Below, piece by piece: positions 35,425-44,150 of a stretch of 64,000 nt of DNA. Positions within the stretch are counted from its first letter, which is position 1; each line of letters starts with the position of its first letter. The position numbers and the translations under genes were made by a program. The notes under the pieces were generated by a model. That model saw only the letters and a list, made by a program, of their open reading frames with translations, had not been told where the DNA came from and did no database searches. The stretch covers positions 1 to 64,000 of the forward strand of contig DATCKN010000036.1 in NCBI GenBank assembly GCA_036562185.1, written 5' to 3'. The DNA is from Thermoclostridium sp036562185. GTDB lineage: Bacteria > Bacillota > Clostridia > DSM-8532.

Positions 35425-35566
35425 GAACATCATCACATTTATCAATTAATTTCTTATCTATCCATTTTACAGTATTTCGATCAATCTGGACCAGGACTTC
35501 ATGATTTCTTTCTATTAAAAATATAGCATCACGACCGAGAAACTTAATTTTTTGCCCGAGTTTCAT
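35417..35566 (-). CDS. Small conserved-looking protein, 49 residues, unknown function
   Basis: A 49-residue frame starts at ATG 35566 behind GGAGAG at 9 nt and ends inside the terminator shared with the V-ATPase operon. The product is basic and looks like a small beta-rich fold (GQKIKFLGRDAIFLIERN then EVLVQIDRNTVKWIDKKL). A well-placed ribosome site and natural amino-acid composition support it being real. I do not recognise a family. It lies about 135 nt downstream of the flavoprotein gene in the same orientation. Confidence 0.55.
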   Translation of the reverse strand: MKLGQKIKFLGRDAIFLIERNHEVLVQIDRNTVKWIDKKLIDKCDDVQN

Positions 35567-35701
35567 ACATAGCATCTCTCCAAAAAAAACCATTTCCAGA
35601 TTTTTATATTAATAAAAATATATCATAAACCTGTCAATAAATATAATACAAAATTATTACAGAAATATTACATTATTATTACAAGATTATATTCCTGTAT
35701 T

Positions 35702-37096
35702 TTACTTCATCAAACGTTTGGCTATGGCACGTGCGGCATGAACACCGCTGGCTGCAGCCTGTGACAGGCCACGGGTAATTCCTGCACCGTCTCCAATCGC
35801 AAAAAAGCCTTCCAGCCGGGTTTCAAATTCGTTGGTCAGCTGAAGCCGTGAACTGTAAAACTTGACTTCAACTCCGTAAAGGAGGGTATCGTAGTTCGCC
35901 GTACCGGGGGCAATGTTGTCAAGAACCTGAATCATTTCAATTATATTGTCCAGATGCCTCTTGGTCAGCACAAGACTCAAATCACCCGGTGTTGCTTTCA
36001 ATGTCGGTTTTGTAAAACTTTGGCCCAGCCTGTGCTCATTTGTCCGTTTACCCTGAATCAGGTCGCCAAAACGCTGAACCAGCACACCTCCGCCAAGCAT
36101 ATTTGACAGTGAGGCAATGGATTTTCCATACTGGTAAGGTTCATTAAAAGGCTGTGTAAAACGGTTGCTAACCAGTAATGCAAAGTTTGTGTTTTCGCTT
36201 CTCAGGGCTTTATCTGTGTAACTGTGGCCGTTAACTGTTATAATACCGTCAACGTTCTCGCTTACCACATAACCATACGGGTTCATGCAGAATGTTCTGA
36301 CGACATCCCCGTATTGCTTTGTTCTGTACAGGAATTTAGATTCATATACCACGTCGGTAATATGTTCAAATACTTTAGCCGGGAGTTCAACCCTAACACC
36401 TATATCCACCTGGTTGTTTATCAGTGGCAGTCCAAGATTTCTGCACTGGGCAGAAAACCATTCTGCACCTGAACGCCCTGGCGCCACAATAAGATATTTG
36501 CAGTTTATTACCTGCCCGTTCTTCAAATTCAGTGCATATCCGCCATCGGTATTCTTAATGGATTCAACTGGTGAATTGCAGACCACTTCAACTTTTTCGG
36601 CAAGATAGTCATACATCCTCTGTAATATCTGCTTGTTGTTTTCGGTTCCCAAATGTTTGACCGATGCCGATAAAAGGTGAAGATCGTAGCCAAGCGCCAA
36701 TTTTGATATTTTCCTTGCTTCTTCACTCTCGGTTGAATACCTGACAGTTGTGGCTCCAAAGCTTACATTAATGTCATCTACGTATTCAATAAGCTCCATA
36801 ATATATTCATGATCCAGATAATCGGTGAGCCATCCTCCGAAATTAGTTGTAAAGTTGTATTTACCGTCTGAAAATGCACCGGCTCCGCCAAAACCGTTCA
36901 TTATATCACAACTTCTGCATTGGATGCATGAAGGCACTTTCTTGCTTACAATAGGGCAGTTTCTGTGATAAATATCATTTCCCTGCTCCAGCATCAGGAT
37001 ATCTGCACCGGGTATGAGCTTGTTCAGCTCAAAGCCGGCGAAAATACCTGCTGTGCCGCAGCCTATAATCACAATATCATACGAAGTTTTTTTCAT
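35702..37096 (-). CDS. FAD-dependent oxidoreductase (uncharacterised dehydrogenase family, COG2509 type)
   Basis: A 464-residue flavoprotein with an N-terminal dinucleotide-binding motif IIGCGTAGIFAGFELNK, a cysteine pair region CPIVSKKVPSCIQCRSCDIM near residue 47-66, a middle GAGAFSDGKYN and a C-terminal FAIGDGAGITRGLSQAAASG that closes the FAD site. Members of this family are annotated as FAD-dependent dehydrogenases of unknown substrate, related to geranylgeranyl reductase-like and HI0933-like proteins. The CxxC-type cysteines may be redox active. AGAGGATG precedes the ATG. Confidence 0.82.
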   Translation of the reverse strand: MKKTSYDIVIIGCGTAGIFAGFELNKLIPGADILMLEQGNDIYHRNCPIVSKKVPSCIQCRSCDIMNGFGGAGAFSDGKYNFTTNFGGWLTDYLDHEYIMELIEYVDDINVSFGATTVRYSTESEEARKISKLALGYDLHLLSASVKHLGTENNKQILQRMYDYLAEKVEVVCNSPVESIKNTDGGYALNLKNGQVINCKYLIVAPGRSGAEWFSAQCRNLGLPLINNQVDIGVRVELPAKVFEHITDVVYESKFLYRTKQYGDVVRTFCMNPYGYVVSENVDGIITVNGHSYTDKALRSENTNFALLVSNRFTQPFNEPYQYGKSIASLSNMLGGGVLVQRFGDLIQGKRTNEHRLGQSFTKPTLKATPGDLSLVLTKRHLDNIIEMIQVLDNIAPGTANYDTLLYGVEVKFYSSRLQLTNEFETRLEGFFAIGDGAGITRGLSQAAASGVHAARAIAKRLMK

Positions 37097-37195
37097 TTAA
37101 TTCATCCTCTCTGAATACGACAATCTAACTTCGTTTCCTGTAAGAACTGACAAATGTATACCTGTTTTACTGATTAAACATAAAACAAACACTTA

Positions 37196-37225
37196 ATTAT
37201 AACACAGTCATATAAGAAACCGCAA
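37196..37225 (-). promoter_or_regulatory. Possible promoter of the flavoprotein gene
   Basis: On the minus strand TTGCGG (37225-37220) and TATAAT (37201-37196) are 18 nt apart, about 95 nt before the start codon. Confidence 0.45.
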
Positions 37226-37426
37226 CTGATGTCTTTACAGAATGAAACGCCTGTTTAATAAGCCTATGGGTATTCAGAAAAAAGCCCGGAATATTTTTAA
37301 TGTAATGAAACCTTCAGCGGAATGTGGCTGCTTTACCCTGTGATAACTTACTTAACCCCTGACTGGTGTATTAAGACTATAAGAATTTTCCAGGACTGTT
37401 ATAAAAATAAGACATAGAAAAGATTA
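37226..37426. other. Gene-free stretch between divergent promoters
   Basis: AT-rich sequence between the flavoprotein promoter and the promoter at 37427. I see no frame with a ribosome site and no convincing structure. Confidence 0.5.
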
Positions 37427-37455
37427 TTGATAATAGAATAAAAATAGTATATACT
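37427..37455 (+). promoter_or_regulatory. Promoter of the 154-residue membrane protein gene
   Basis: TTGATA (37427-37432) and TATACT (37450-37455) are 17 nt apart, about 40 nt before the ATG. Confidence 0.65.
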
Positions 37456-37495
37456 TTTAAGGAAATTATTGCTATATATTATAGGGGGTATTAAA

Positions 37496-37960
37496 ATGTA
37501 TAATGGCGGATTTGGGTATTTTATATCAATGGCGATTATTGGTGTAATTATCGCGGCAATTATAGGTATAGCTTTCTATGTTTTTTACTCGTATACGTTA
37601 TATCGCCTTGCTCAAAGAAGGAATATGGAAATGCCATGGCTGGCATGGATACCTATTGCGCAGATGTATGTTATCGGGAAACTGGTAAAATCGGTTAAAA
37701 TAAGTAATTTCGAAATTCCCAGTCTCGAAATTGTTTTGCCTGTTGCCATGCTTGCTTATATACTGCTTAACGGCATTCCGTTTTTGGGTTTGATTATTTC
37801 ACTGGCATACGTGATTCTATTACTTTTATCCCTTTACAATCTCTATATGCAGTATGTGCCCGAAAATGCCGTTGTGTATACAATTCTGAGCATTTTTATT
37901 ATTCCTGTGCCGTTTTTTATATTAAAGCTGTCAAATATGGAGCCGATCAATCCTGTATAA
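37496..37960 (+). CDS. Small polytopic membrane protein, unknown function
   Basis: A 154-residue protein with about four transmembrane helices (7-33, 75-92, 96-118, 128-146). The loop after helix 1 contains YRLAQRRNMEMPWLAWIPIAQ, a pattern seen in uncharacterised Clostridia membrane proteins with similar topology. ATG 37496 follows AGGGGGT. It is a single-gene unit between its promoter and a strong terminator. Confidence 0.65.
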   Translation: MYNGGFGYFISMAIIGVIIAAIIGIAFYVFYSYTLYRLAQRRNMEMPWLAWIPIAQMYVIGKLVKSVKISNFEIPSLEIVLPVAMLAYILLNGIPFLGLIISLAYVILLLLSLYNLYMQYVPENAVVYTILSIFIIPVPFFILKLSNMEPINPV

Positions 37961-37990
37961 TAGAATTTAATTACACAGGAATGGTAACTG

Positions 37991-38020
37991 CCCGCGGATA
38001 ACTAAATTCCGCGGGTTTTT
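37991..38020 (+). terminator. Terminator of the 154-residue membrane protein gene
   Basis: CCCGCGG (37991-37997) pairs with CCGCGGG (38009-38015), followed by TTTTTG. Confidence 0.85.
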
Positions 38021-38124
38021 GTTTGGGAAAATTCCTGAAAGGATAGGATTTGATTTACAGCCACAAAAATGATAATATATAGCAGAAATTATACTCACTT
38101 TTTAGGGATTTAAGGTTGGATGAT

Positions 38125-39369
38125 ATGAAAAAAGTACTTATGATAGCACACCAGTTTCCACCAATAGGCGGGTCAGGTGTTCAGCGCACTGTTAAATTTG
38201 TCAAATACCTGCCCCAGTATGGCTGGGAAGGGGTTGTGTTTACTCGCAACGCAAAGAAGGCACAGCTTACCGATGATACGCTTTTGAATGACATACCCGG
38301 TAATACCAGGATATACCGTACAGCGGCATGGGATTTTTCAGAATGGCCATTTCCTCTGAACCTGGCAGGCAAGTATATCAGGCGCAGGATACTGATACCT
38401 GACGGGGAAAGGCTTTGGGAAATATTTTCATACAGGAAAGCATTGGATATAGTGAAGGATGAGAAAATTGATTTAATATATTCAACTTCGCAGCCATTCA
38501 GTACCCACTTGCTTGCATTAAAGCTTAAGAAAGCTTTTCCCGATATTCCGTGGGTTTCGGACTTCAGGGATGAATGGACGAATAATGCCTTTGTTAAGGC
38601 ATATAATTATAACCCTTTCAGAATCAGAAGGGAAAAGAAACTTGAACGGAAAGTATTTGAAATGTCGGATGCAGTTGTAATCAACACACCTGTTATGCGG
38701 GATAACTCAGTCAGGGACAACCCTGATCTGAAGCACAAGTTCCATGTTATCCCAAACGGGTTTGACAGGGAGGATTTTGAAGGAATTGAGCCCGGGGGAC
38801 CTAACGATAAATTTACTCTGACATATACCGGCCTTATATATGGAAACACCAGTCCTGAGACTGTTTTTTCAGCAGTAGAAAAGCTCAATAAAGAAGGGCT
38901 TATAAATTTGGCCGAGATTAGGCTTCGCTTTATAGGCCGTTTTAAGGAAGAAGAACTTTATAAAATGGCTAAAGCGCATAATATCCAGGGGGCGATTCAG
39001 ATACTTCCGTACATGCCCCACAGGGAAAGCGTTAAAAATCTTATGCACTCCGATGCGCTGTTATTGCTGCTGGGGAAGGGGACGGATGCAATATATACCG
39101 GGAAACTTATGGAATATATAAACGTCGGGAAGCCCATTCTTGCAACGATACCTGCCAATGGGGCCGCTGCAAGGCTGATTACTGAAACAAGGACAGGGTT
39201 TGTTGCAGATTGCGATGATGTTGATACCACTGCAAGGAATTTTAAAACTTTGTATGATTACTGGAAACAGGGAACAGGCTTTTTCAACCCCGACAGGGAA
39301 AAAATAGCTCAATATGAAAGAAGAGAATTGACGAAAAAACTTGCAGACATATTTGACGGATTATGTTAA
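38125..39369 (+). CDS. Family 4 glycosyltransferase
   Basis: A 414-residue GT-B glycosyltransferase. The N-terminal domain begins KKVLMIAHQFPPIGGSGVQR, with the glycine-rich acceptor loop typical of GT4, and has WVSDFRDEW. The C-terminal domain has HVIPNGFD and KLMEYINVGKPILA, the donor-binding E-x7-E-like region. It likely adds a sugar to an exopolysaccharide or secondary cell-wall polymer. It heads a four-gene plus-strand run with DUF4330, a small membrane protein and an O-antigen-ligase-like polymerase. ATG 38125 follows AAGGTTGG. Confidence 0.88.
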   Translation: MKKVLMIAHQFPPIGGSGVQRTVKFVKYLPQYGWEGVVFTRNAKKAQLTDDTLLNDIPGNTRIYRTAAWDFSEWPFPLNLAGKYIRRRILIPDGERLWEIFSYRKALDIVKDEKIDLIYSTSQPFSTHLLALKLKKAFPDIPWVSDFRDEWTNNAFVKAYNYNPFRIRREKKLERKVFEMSDAVVINTPVMRDNSVRDNPDLKHKFHVIPNGFDREDFEGIEPGGPNDKFTLTYTGLIYGNTSPETVFSAVEKLNKEGLINLAEIRLRFIGRFKEEELYKMAKAHNIQGAIQILPYMPHRESVKNLMHSDALLLLLGKGTDAIYTGKLMEYINVGKPILATIPANGAAARLITETRTGFVADCDDVDTTARNFKTLYDYWKQGTGFFNPDREKIAQYERRELTKKLADIFDGLC

Positions 39370-39454
39370 AATCTTAGTAAATATTATATACATTTTCTAA
39401 CATTATGTTTATACAAAAGAAGTAAGGTATTTGATAAAGGAGCGGGAGCTGAAA

Positions 39455-39940
39455 ATGAAAGTACTGGATGAAAAAGGAAGATTGTTTGGTCTCATCAATA
39501 TTATTGATCTCTTTGTGCTGCTGGTGGTGGTAGTGCTTATTGCAGGCGGTATATGGTTTGTTTCAAGAAATAGTACACCTGATACGGCAGGCCCCACTGA
39601 AACATACTATGTTACAATTAAATGCAAGGAACTTGATGCGGATTTTGCCGATTATATCCATAAAGGTGACAGGCTGTACTATGCGGGCGGTTTTACAGAT
39701 GTAGAGGTTACCGATGTAAATGTTGAGCCTGCAAAGATTGATGTTGTACGTGACGATGGTACGATAGCTGTTACTGAACACCCTGAGAAAAAAGATATAT
39801 ATGTTACCGTAAAAGTAAACAGCAAACCTGATGATCCCATGTTGTGGATTGGGCAGCTGCATGCTAATGTTGGAAAGGAACTTGTATTGAAAACACAATA
39901 TATAGAAGTGCCGGGTGTTATTACCGAAGTTTCCAAATAG
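39455..39940 (+). CDS. DUF4330 domain protein, membrane anchored
   Basis: A 161-residue protein with a short cytoplasmic start (MKVLDEKGRLFGLINIID), one transmembrane helix (about 19-39) and an extracellular beta-rich domain. It fits the DUF4330 family. The known family occurs near polysaccharide genes in Clostridia; its role is unknown. ATG 39455 follows AAAGGAGCGGGAG. It sits between the glycosyltransferase and polymerase genes. Confidence 0.8.
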   Translation: MKVLDEKGRLFGLINIIDLFVLLVVVVLIAGGIWFVSRNSTPDTAGPTETYYVTIKCKELDADFADYIHKGDRLYYAGGFTDVEVTDVNVEPAKIDVVRDDGTIAVTEHPEKKDIYVTVKVNSKPDDPMLWIGQLHANVGKELVLKTQYIEVPGVITEVSK

Positions 39941-39951
39941 GGGTACGTAAA

Positions 39952-40479
39952 ATGCAAGTTTTAGAAGGAAGCGTTATATATCGTTTGCTTAAAAAACTGT
40001 TGTGGTGTTACCAGCACAGCAAGCTGAAAAGATTTATATCTGCGTTTACAGTATGCTGCCAAAATTGCTTTATTGCCAGATGTTTCCGTTCTGCCGGGAA
40101 ATTCAGAGGTTTTTCCGGGAACTCACTGGTTATACGGGGTGCAGGGCGCCTTTTTAACAGGTTGTACAAATGTATAGACAGGTTGGTTTTACGATTGTCA
40201 GACCTGCTGCAGAAATGGTCTGAGGGCAGTATACTGTGTTATTTATTCAGGTTTTTTGCAAAAGCCTCAGAAGAAAGGCTCTCGGTACTGGCCCTGCCTG
40301 TATTTGGCATAGGGTATATTTTCGGAAGACTGATTCTTAACAGGCTGATGATACGGGACATTCTTTTCTTATCCGTCACATTTTTTGCTGCTGCGGTTTT
40401 ACTGATTGACAGGAATAAGTTAAATGCATTTTTCAGGAACAGTTTATTTTATAAATTATACCTTTTGGTATTGGGATAA
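39952..40479 (+). CDS. Hypothetical basic membrane protein in the glycan operon
   Basis: A 175-residue, strongly basic protein. The N-terminal two thirds are amphipathic and cysteine-bearing (WCYQHSKLKRF, CCQNCFIARCF) and two hydrophobic helices follow (about 113-130 and 137-152). It lies 11 nt after DUF4330 and 10 nt before the polymerase gene, so it is probably part of the same surface-glycan machinery. I do not recognise a family. Confidence 0.65.
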   Translation: MQVLEGSVIYRLLKKLLWCYQHSKLKRFISAFTVCCQNCFIARCFRSAGKFRGFSGNSLVIRGAGRLFNRLYKCIDRLVLRLSDLLQKWSEGSILCYLFRFFAKASEERLSVLALPVFGIGYIFGRLILNRLMIRDILFLSVTFFAAAVLLIDRNKLNAFFRNSLFYKLYLLVLG

Positions 40480-40489
40480 GGTGTAGTAA

Positions 40490-41902
40490 ATGAGTAAGTT
40501 GCAATGGATAATTCTTTTTGCGGGAATATTTATACTGGGAATTTTGTCATCATATCTGGGAATGCTGCCCGTTGCGGCAGTTATTGCGTGCATTGTGGCT
40601 GTGATAATGCTTTTGGTTGATTATCAGAAAGCAACGATAATTATAGCGCTGTTTACGGTTATTGAGTTTGTGCTGAGAACTTTAATCGGGCATCCTTTGA
40701 TTTCAAGCATTTGGGATGAGGTTGCACTCCTGATGTGCTTTGGAATATGGTTTTATAAATGGTTTCGTTTTAAAAACCAAACGCCTTACAGGGGAAGTCC
40801 ATTGGACATATCAATAGTCTTTTTTATGGCGGTAGGTGTCATCCTGCTTTTTGTGGCAGCTCCGGATTTCTCGATTGGAGTTGAAGGCCTTAGAGTTGTG
40901 ATTCAATATATGTTCTGGTTTTTTGTTGTAACCCAGCTTCTGAATTCTCCACAGGGGGCAAAAAGGATTATTAACATTGTATTATTAACGGCTTTATTCG
41001 TTGCACTGTATGGGATATATCAGTTCATTATAGGCGTGGAAATCCCCGCCAACTGGGTTGACCAGGCTGAAGGAAATGTGCGCACCCGCGCCTTCTCAAT
41101 ATTTACAACCCCCAATATGCTTGCCGGTTATCTGTCATTACTCATACCCGTTTCGGTGGGAATGTTCTTTGCCGAGAAAAATAAGGCAAGAAAAATGTAT
41201 TACGGGCTTGTAACCGTCTGTATGGGGCTGGCGCTGCTTTTCACGCTGTCCAGAAGCGGCTGGATTTTCTGCTTCTGTGCATTACTATTCTATGTGTGGA
41301 TGAAGAACAAAAAGCTTGTTGTTCCAATGCTGTTATGCATGGGAGCGCTGTTTGTTTTATCTGTTATATTCATGCCGTCTGTAGCAAACAGGATACTCTA
41401 TCTTTTCTCACCGGCATACTATGCAAGCAGCAGTTCGGGCGGAAGAATTTACCGGGCCATCAAAGGCTATGAATTGTTTACCCAGCATCCGCTGTTTGGA
41501 ATGGGTCTCGGCCAGTTTGGGGGTTCAGTGGCTTTAAGCCATAAACTTAACAATACCTTTTCAATGGATAACTACTATATTAAAACTGCCGTGGAAATGG
41601 GGCTGGTTGGGCTCGTTGCACTTCTTGTTCTTTTATATAACACCTTTATATGGTGCTACAGGGCTCTGTCAAAAATCTCCGACCCGGAACAGAAGAATTG
41701 GGCAATGGGTATTTTGTCAGGCCTTGTTTGCGTCATACTTTACAACCTCACCGAGAATATGCTCGAAATACCGCTTCTGTCGTCATATTTCTGGATGTTT
41801 GCAGGAATAATAATGTTCCTTGCTTATGGACAGAACAACATAGAAAGGCGGCCTGGATCTGATCCGGCTATTTCTGTTTACCGGGAAGAAAAGACAAAGT
41901 AA
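40490..41902 (+). CDS. O-antigen ligase/polymerase-type membrane protein (Wzy/WaaL family)
   Basis: A 470-residue protein with eleven to twelve transmembrane helices and the family core: the periplasmic loop between late helices contains YRAIKGYELFTQHPLFGMGL, the H-x-GxG-like ligase signature, and GFLTLSRSGW-type motif here LLFTLSRSGWIFC. It likely polymerises or ligates glycan repeat units on the outer face of the membrane. AAGGTG precedes the ATG. Its 3' end overlaps the convergent csaB fusion gene by 35 nt. Confidence 0.85.
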   Translation: MSKLQWIILFAGIFILGILSSYLGMLPVAAVIACIVAVIMLLVDYQKATIIIALFTVIEFVLRTLIGHPLISSIWDEVALLMCFGIWFYKWFRFKNQTPYRGSPLDISIVFFMAVGVILLFVAAPDFSIGVEGLRVVIQYMFWFFVVTQLLNSPQGAKRIINIVLLTALFVALYGIYQFIIGVEIPANWVDQAEGNVRTRAFSIFTTPNMLAGYLSLLIPVSVGMFFAEKNKARKMYYGLVTVCMGLALLFTLSRSGWIFCFCALLFYVWMKNKKLVVPMLLCMGALFVLSVIFMPSVANRILYLFSPAYYASSSSGGRIYRAIKGYELFTQHPLFGMGLGQFGGSVALSHKLNNTFSMDNYYIKTAVEMGLVGLVALLVLLYNTFIWCYRALSKISDPEQKNWAMGILSGLVCVILYNLTENMLEIPLLSSYFWMFAGIIMFLAYGQNNIERRPGSDPAISVYREEKTK

Positions 41903-44105
41903 GTTCTACTGCATCTGTTACCATTTTTTGAAGCATGGGTTTGCAATTTTCCAGTTCGGTTCTTATTTTATCTGAATTGTCGCATACTTCCTGCAGTTTT
42001 TTCAGCAAATCGTCCATATTGAAATTTTCATTCCAGTCCACATATGGCTGGTTTATTGACTGCATGAAAAAACCTACTTTTTGCTCATAAGCAAGCCCTA
42101 CCATGGGGATGTTCATGTTAGCAGCGTATATCAGCGAATGCAGGCGCATGCCAATGACCAGGCTGGTGTTTCCAATGACCGAAATGGTTTCATCCACCGA
42201 ATATCTCTCAGACAGGATATAGCCTTTTTGCTTCATGTTCTGAAGAACCTTTTCTGAAAAGCGTAAATCGTTTGGGTGCTGCATCGCTATGAACAGCGGA
42301 GTGGCATTGAAATCGGTCACTATTCTGTCAGCCAGCGAAGCCAGAATTTGCACAGCATTTTTTACTTTTTTCCATTTTCTTAAACATAGAGCCACTATCT
42401 TTCTGTCGGTAGGAATTCCTTCCTTTCTTAAAATATCCAGACCTGCCGACAGATCACATGAGGTAAGCGTTAAAGCAGGGTCTGCAGTAATTTTTATAAC
42501 CGGCTTTGTTACATCCAGTGACATCAGTTCATGGTATGCATTGGAATCCCTGAGAGTAATTGCATCCATCCTGTTAAGTATTCTTGATGCCGCCCTGCGG
42601 TTCTTTTTCCCCGTCAGCGGCCCCAATCCGTTTGCAAAAAGTACTGTACGGGCTCCTTTCTTCTTCGCAAGATGCAGTATGAAAAGGTAATACCACAGCG
42701 ATCTGCTGCTGGTGTCATCCTGGATCAGAGTACCGCCACCGGCTATAAAAAGCCGGGTTTTGGACAAAAGCGCAGGAACCTTGAAAGGGTTGAAACGGTG
42801 CACCGACTGTACCCTGTATTGGGTACGGGTCTCATGGGGATTATTGGACAGTACCACGATGGACAGTTGCTCATTATGTCGTCCAAGTTGTTCAATAATT
42901 GATTTCAATATTGCATCGTCACCACTGTTGCAAAAACCATAGTAACCCAATATCGCAATGTCATATGTTTTTCCGTCTCTGGCTTGCCTCACCTGTGCCA
43001 GTATTCTGTCATAAATGCTTAATTGTGTTTCTGTCATTGATCTTAATGAAAATTTTTCACTGGCGGTTTTATACAGGTTTTCGCCAAAACAGCGCCTTTT
43101 GTTTTCGTCAGCTATCAGTTCAGTTAAATGTCCGGCAAGGGCGTCACTGTCGCCGGGAGTAAACAGGTACCCGTTCTCACCCTGGACAAACAAATCCTCT
43201 AATCCCCCTACCCGGCTCGAAACAGTAGCTTTTTTCATCCGGGCGCCTTCAAGTATAACGTAGGGAAAACTTTCACTGAAGGAAGCCAAAACGTTTATAT
43301 CTATCAGGTTGAAGAAAGAATAGGGCTCGGTTACCATGCCAAGGAAAAACACTTTGTCAGATATGCCAAGCCTTTCTGCCTTTTTTTCAAGGGACGGCCT
43401 TAAGTCAGCACCAGGGCCTCCAATTAAAAACTTCACGTTTGGGTACTTTTTTAATACCTTGGCTGCTGCATCAAGAAAAACGGTATGGCCTTTAACCGGA
43501 TCAAGCCGTGCGAGGATTCCGATAAAAATATCCCCAGGCTCATACGGGAAACCGTATTTTTTTGCAAATTCCTCTTTAGGCATTATATCTATAGCGTTAT
43601 CAAAAGGTATTCCGTTATATACAGTATAAATCCGCTGCGGAGGAAAACTTCTTTTTATAAGCATCTCCTTGAAATTATAGGATACAGCGATGTAATAATC
43701 CAGAAATCTCAGAGATATTGTATTAATCAGGCCAAAAGTGTACATTTTCAATATGCTGTTCAGGTAATCCAACCGGTAATCACTATGTATTGTAGAGACC
43801 ACCGGGATTTTTGCCTGTTTCTTGATAAAAACACCAATCATATTGGCTTTTGCACCATGCGTATGAAGGATATCATATTTCCCGTTTACGACTATTTTCT
43901 TTACAAGGCTGATGTCCTTGAAAATATTACCCGTACGTACTATTTCCACGTCAATGCCCATTTTCTTTGCATCTTCAGCAAAGGGACCCGGACGCAGGCT
44001 TATAAGTTTTACACTTATATGATTTCCAAGCTGTTGCACCAGCGATAATACGTGGCTTTTTGCGCCGCCTTCATCGCCGCCGCCTATTAAATGCAATACT
44101 CTCAT
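41868..44105 (-). CDS. csaB: Glycosyltransferase fused to CsaB polysaccharide pyruvyltransferase
   Basis: A 745-residue two-domain protein. Residues 1 to about 372 form a GT4 glycosyltransferase (LHLIGGGDEGGAKSHVLSL start, GILARLDPVKGH, SFSESFPYVILEG). Residues about 380-745 form a pyruvyltransferase of the CsaB type (ILGYYGFCNSGDDAILKS, FIAGGGTLIQDDTSSRSLWYY, GMRLHSLIYAANMNIPMVGL). CsaB pyruvylates secondary cell-wall polymers so that SLH-domain proteins can bind. Here one enzyme appears to both add a sugar and pyruvylate the glycan. It is last of three minus-strand genes after the flippase. Confidence 0.9.
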   Translation of the reverse strand: MRVLHLIGGGDEGGAKSHVLSLVQQLGNHISVKLISLRPGPFAEDAKKMGIDVEIVRTGNIFKDISLVKKIVVNGKYDILHTHGAKANMIGVFIKKQAKIPVVSTIHSDYRLDYLNSILKMYTFGLINTISLRFLDYYIAVSYNFKEMLIKRSFPPQRIYTVYNGIPFDNAIDIMPKEEFAKKYGFPYEPGDIFIGILARLDPVKGHTVFLDAAAKVLKKYPNVKFLIGGPGADLRPSLEKKAERLGISDKVFFLGMVTEPYSFFNLIDINVLASFSESFPYVILEGARMKKATVSSRVGGLEDLFVQGENGYLFTPGDSDALAGHLTELIADENKRRCFGENLYKTASEKFSLRSMTETQLSIYDRILAQVRQARDGKTYDIAILGYYGFCNSGDDAILKSIIEQLGRHNEQLSIVVLSNNPHETRTQYRVQSVHRFNPFKVPALLSKTRLFIAGGGTLIQDDTSSRSLWYYLFILHLAKKKGARTVLFANGLGPLTGKKNRRAASRILNRMDAITLRDSNAYHELMSLDVTKPVIKITADPALTLTSCDLSAGLDILRKEGIPTDRKIVALCLRKWKKVKNAVQILASLADRIVTDFNATPLFIAMQHPNDLRFSEKVLQNMKQKGYILSERYSVDETISVIGNTSLVIGMRLHSLIYAANMNIPMVGLAYEQKVGFFMQSINQPYVDWNENFNMDDLLKKLQEVCDNSDKIRTELENCKPMLQKMVTDAVELTLSFLPGKQK

Positions 44106-44150
44106 AAAAAAACTCCTTACACCGCACTTTTTTAGTTCCGGAAGATATAC

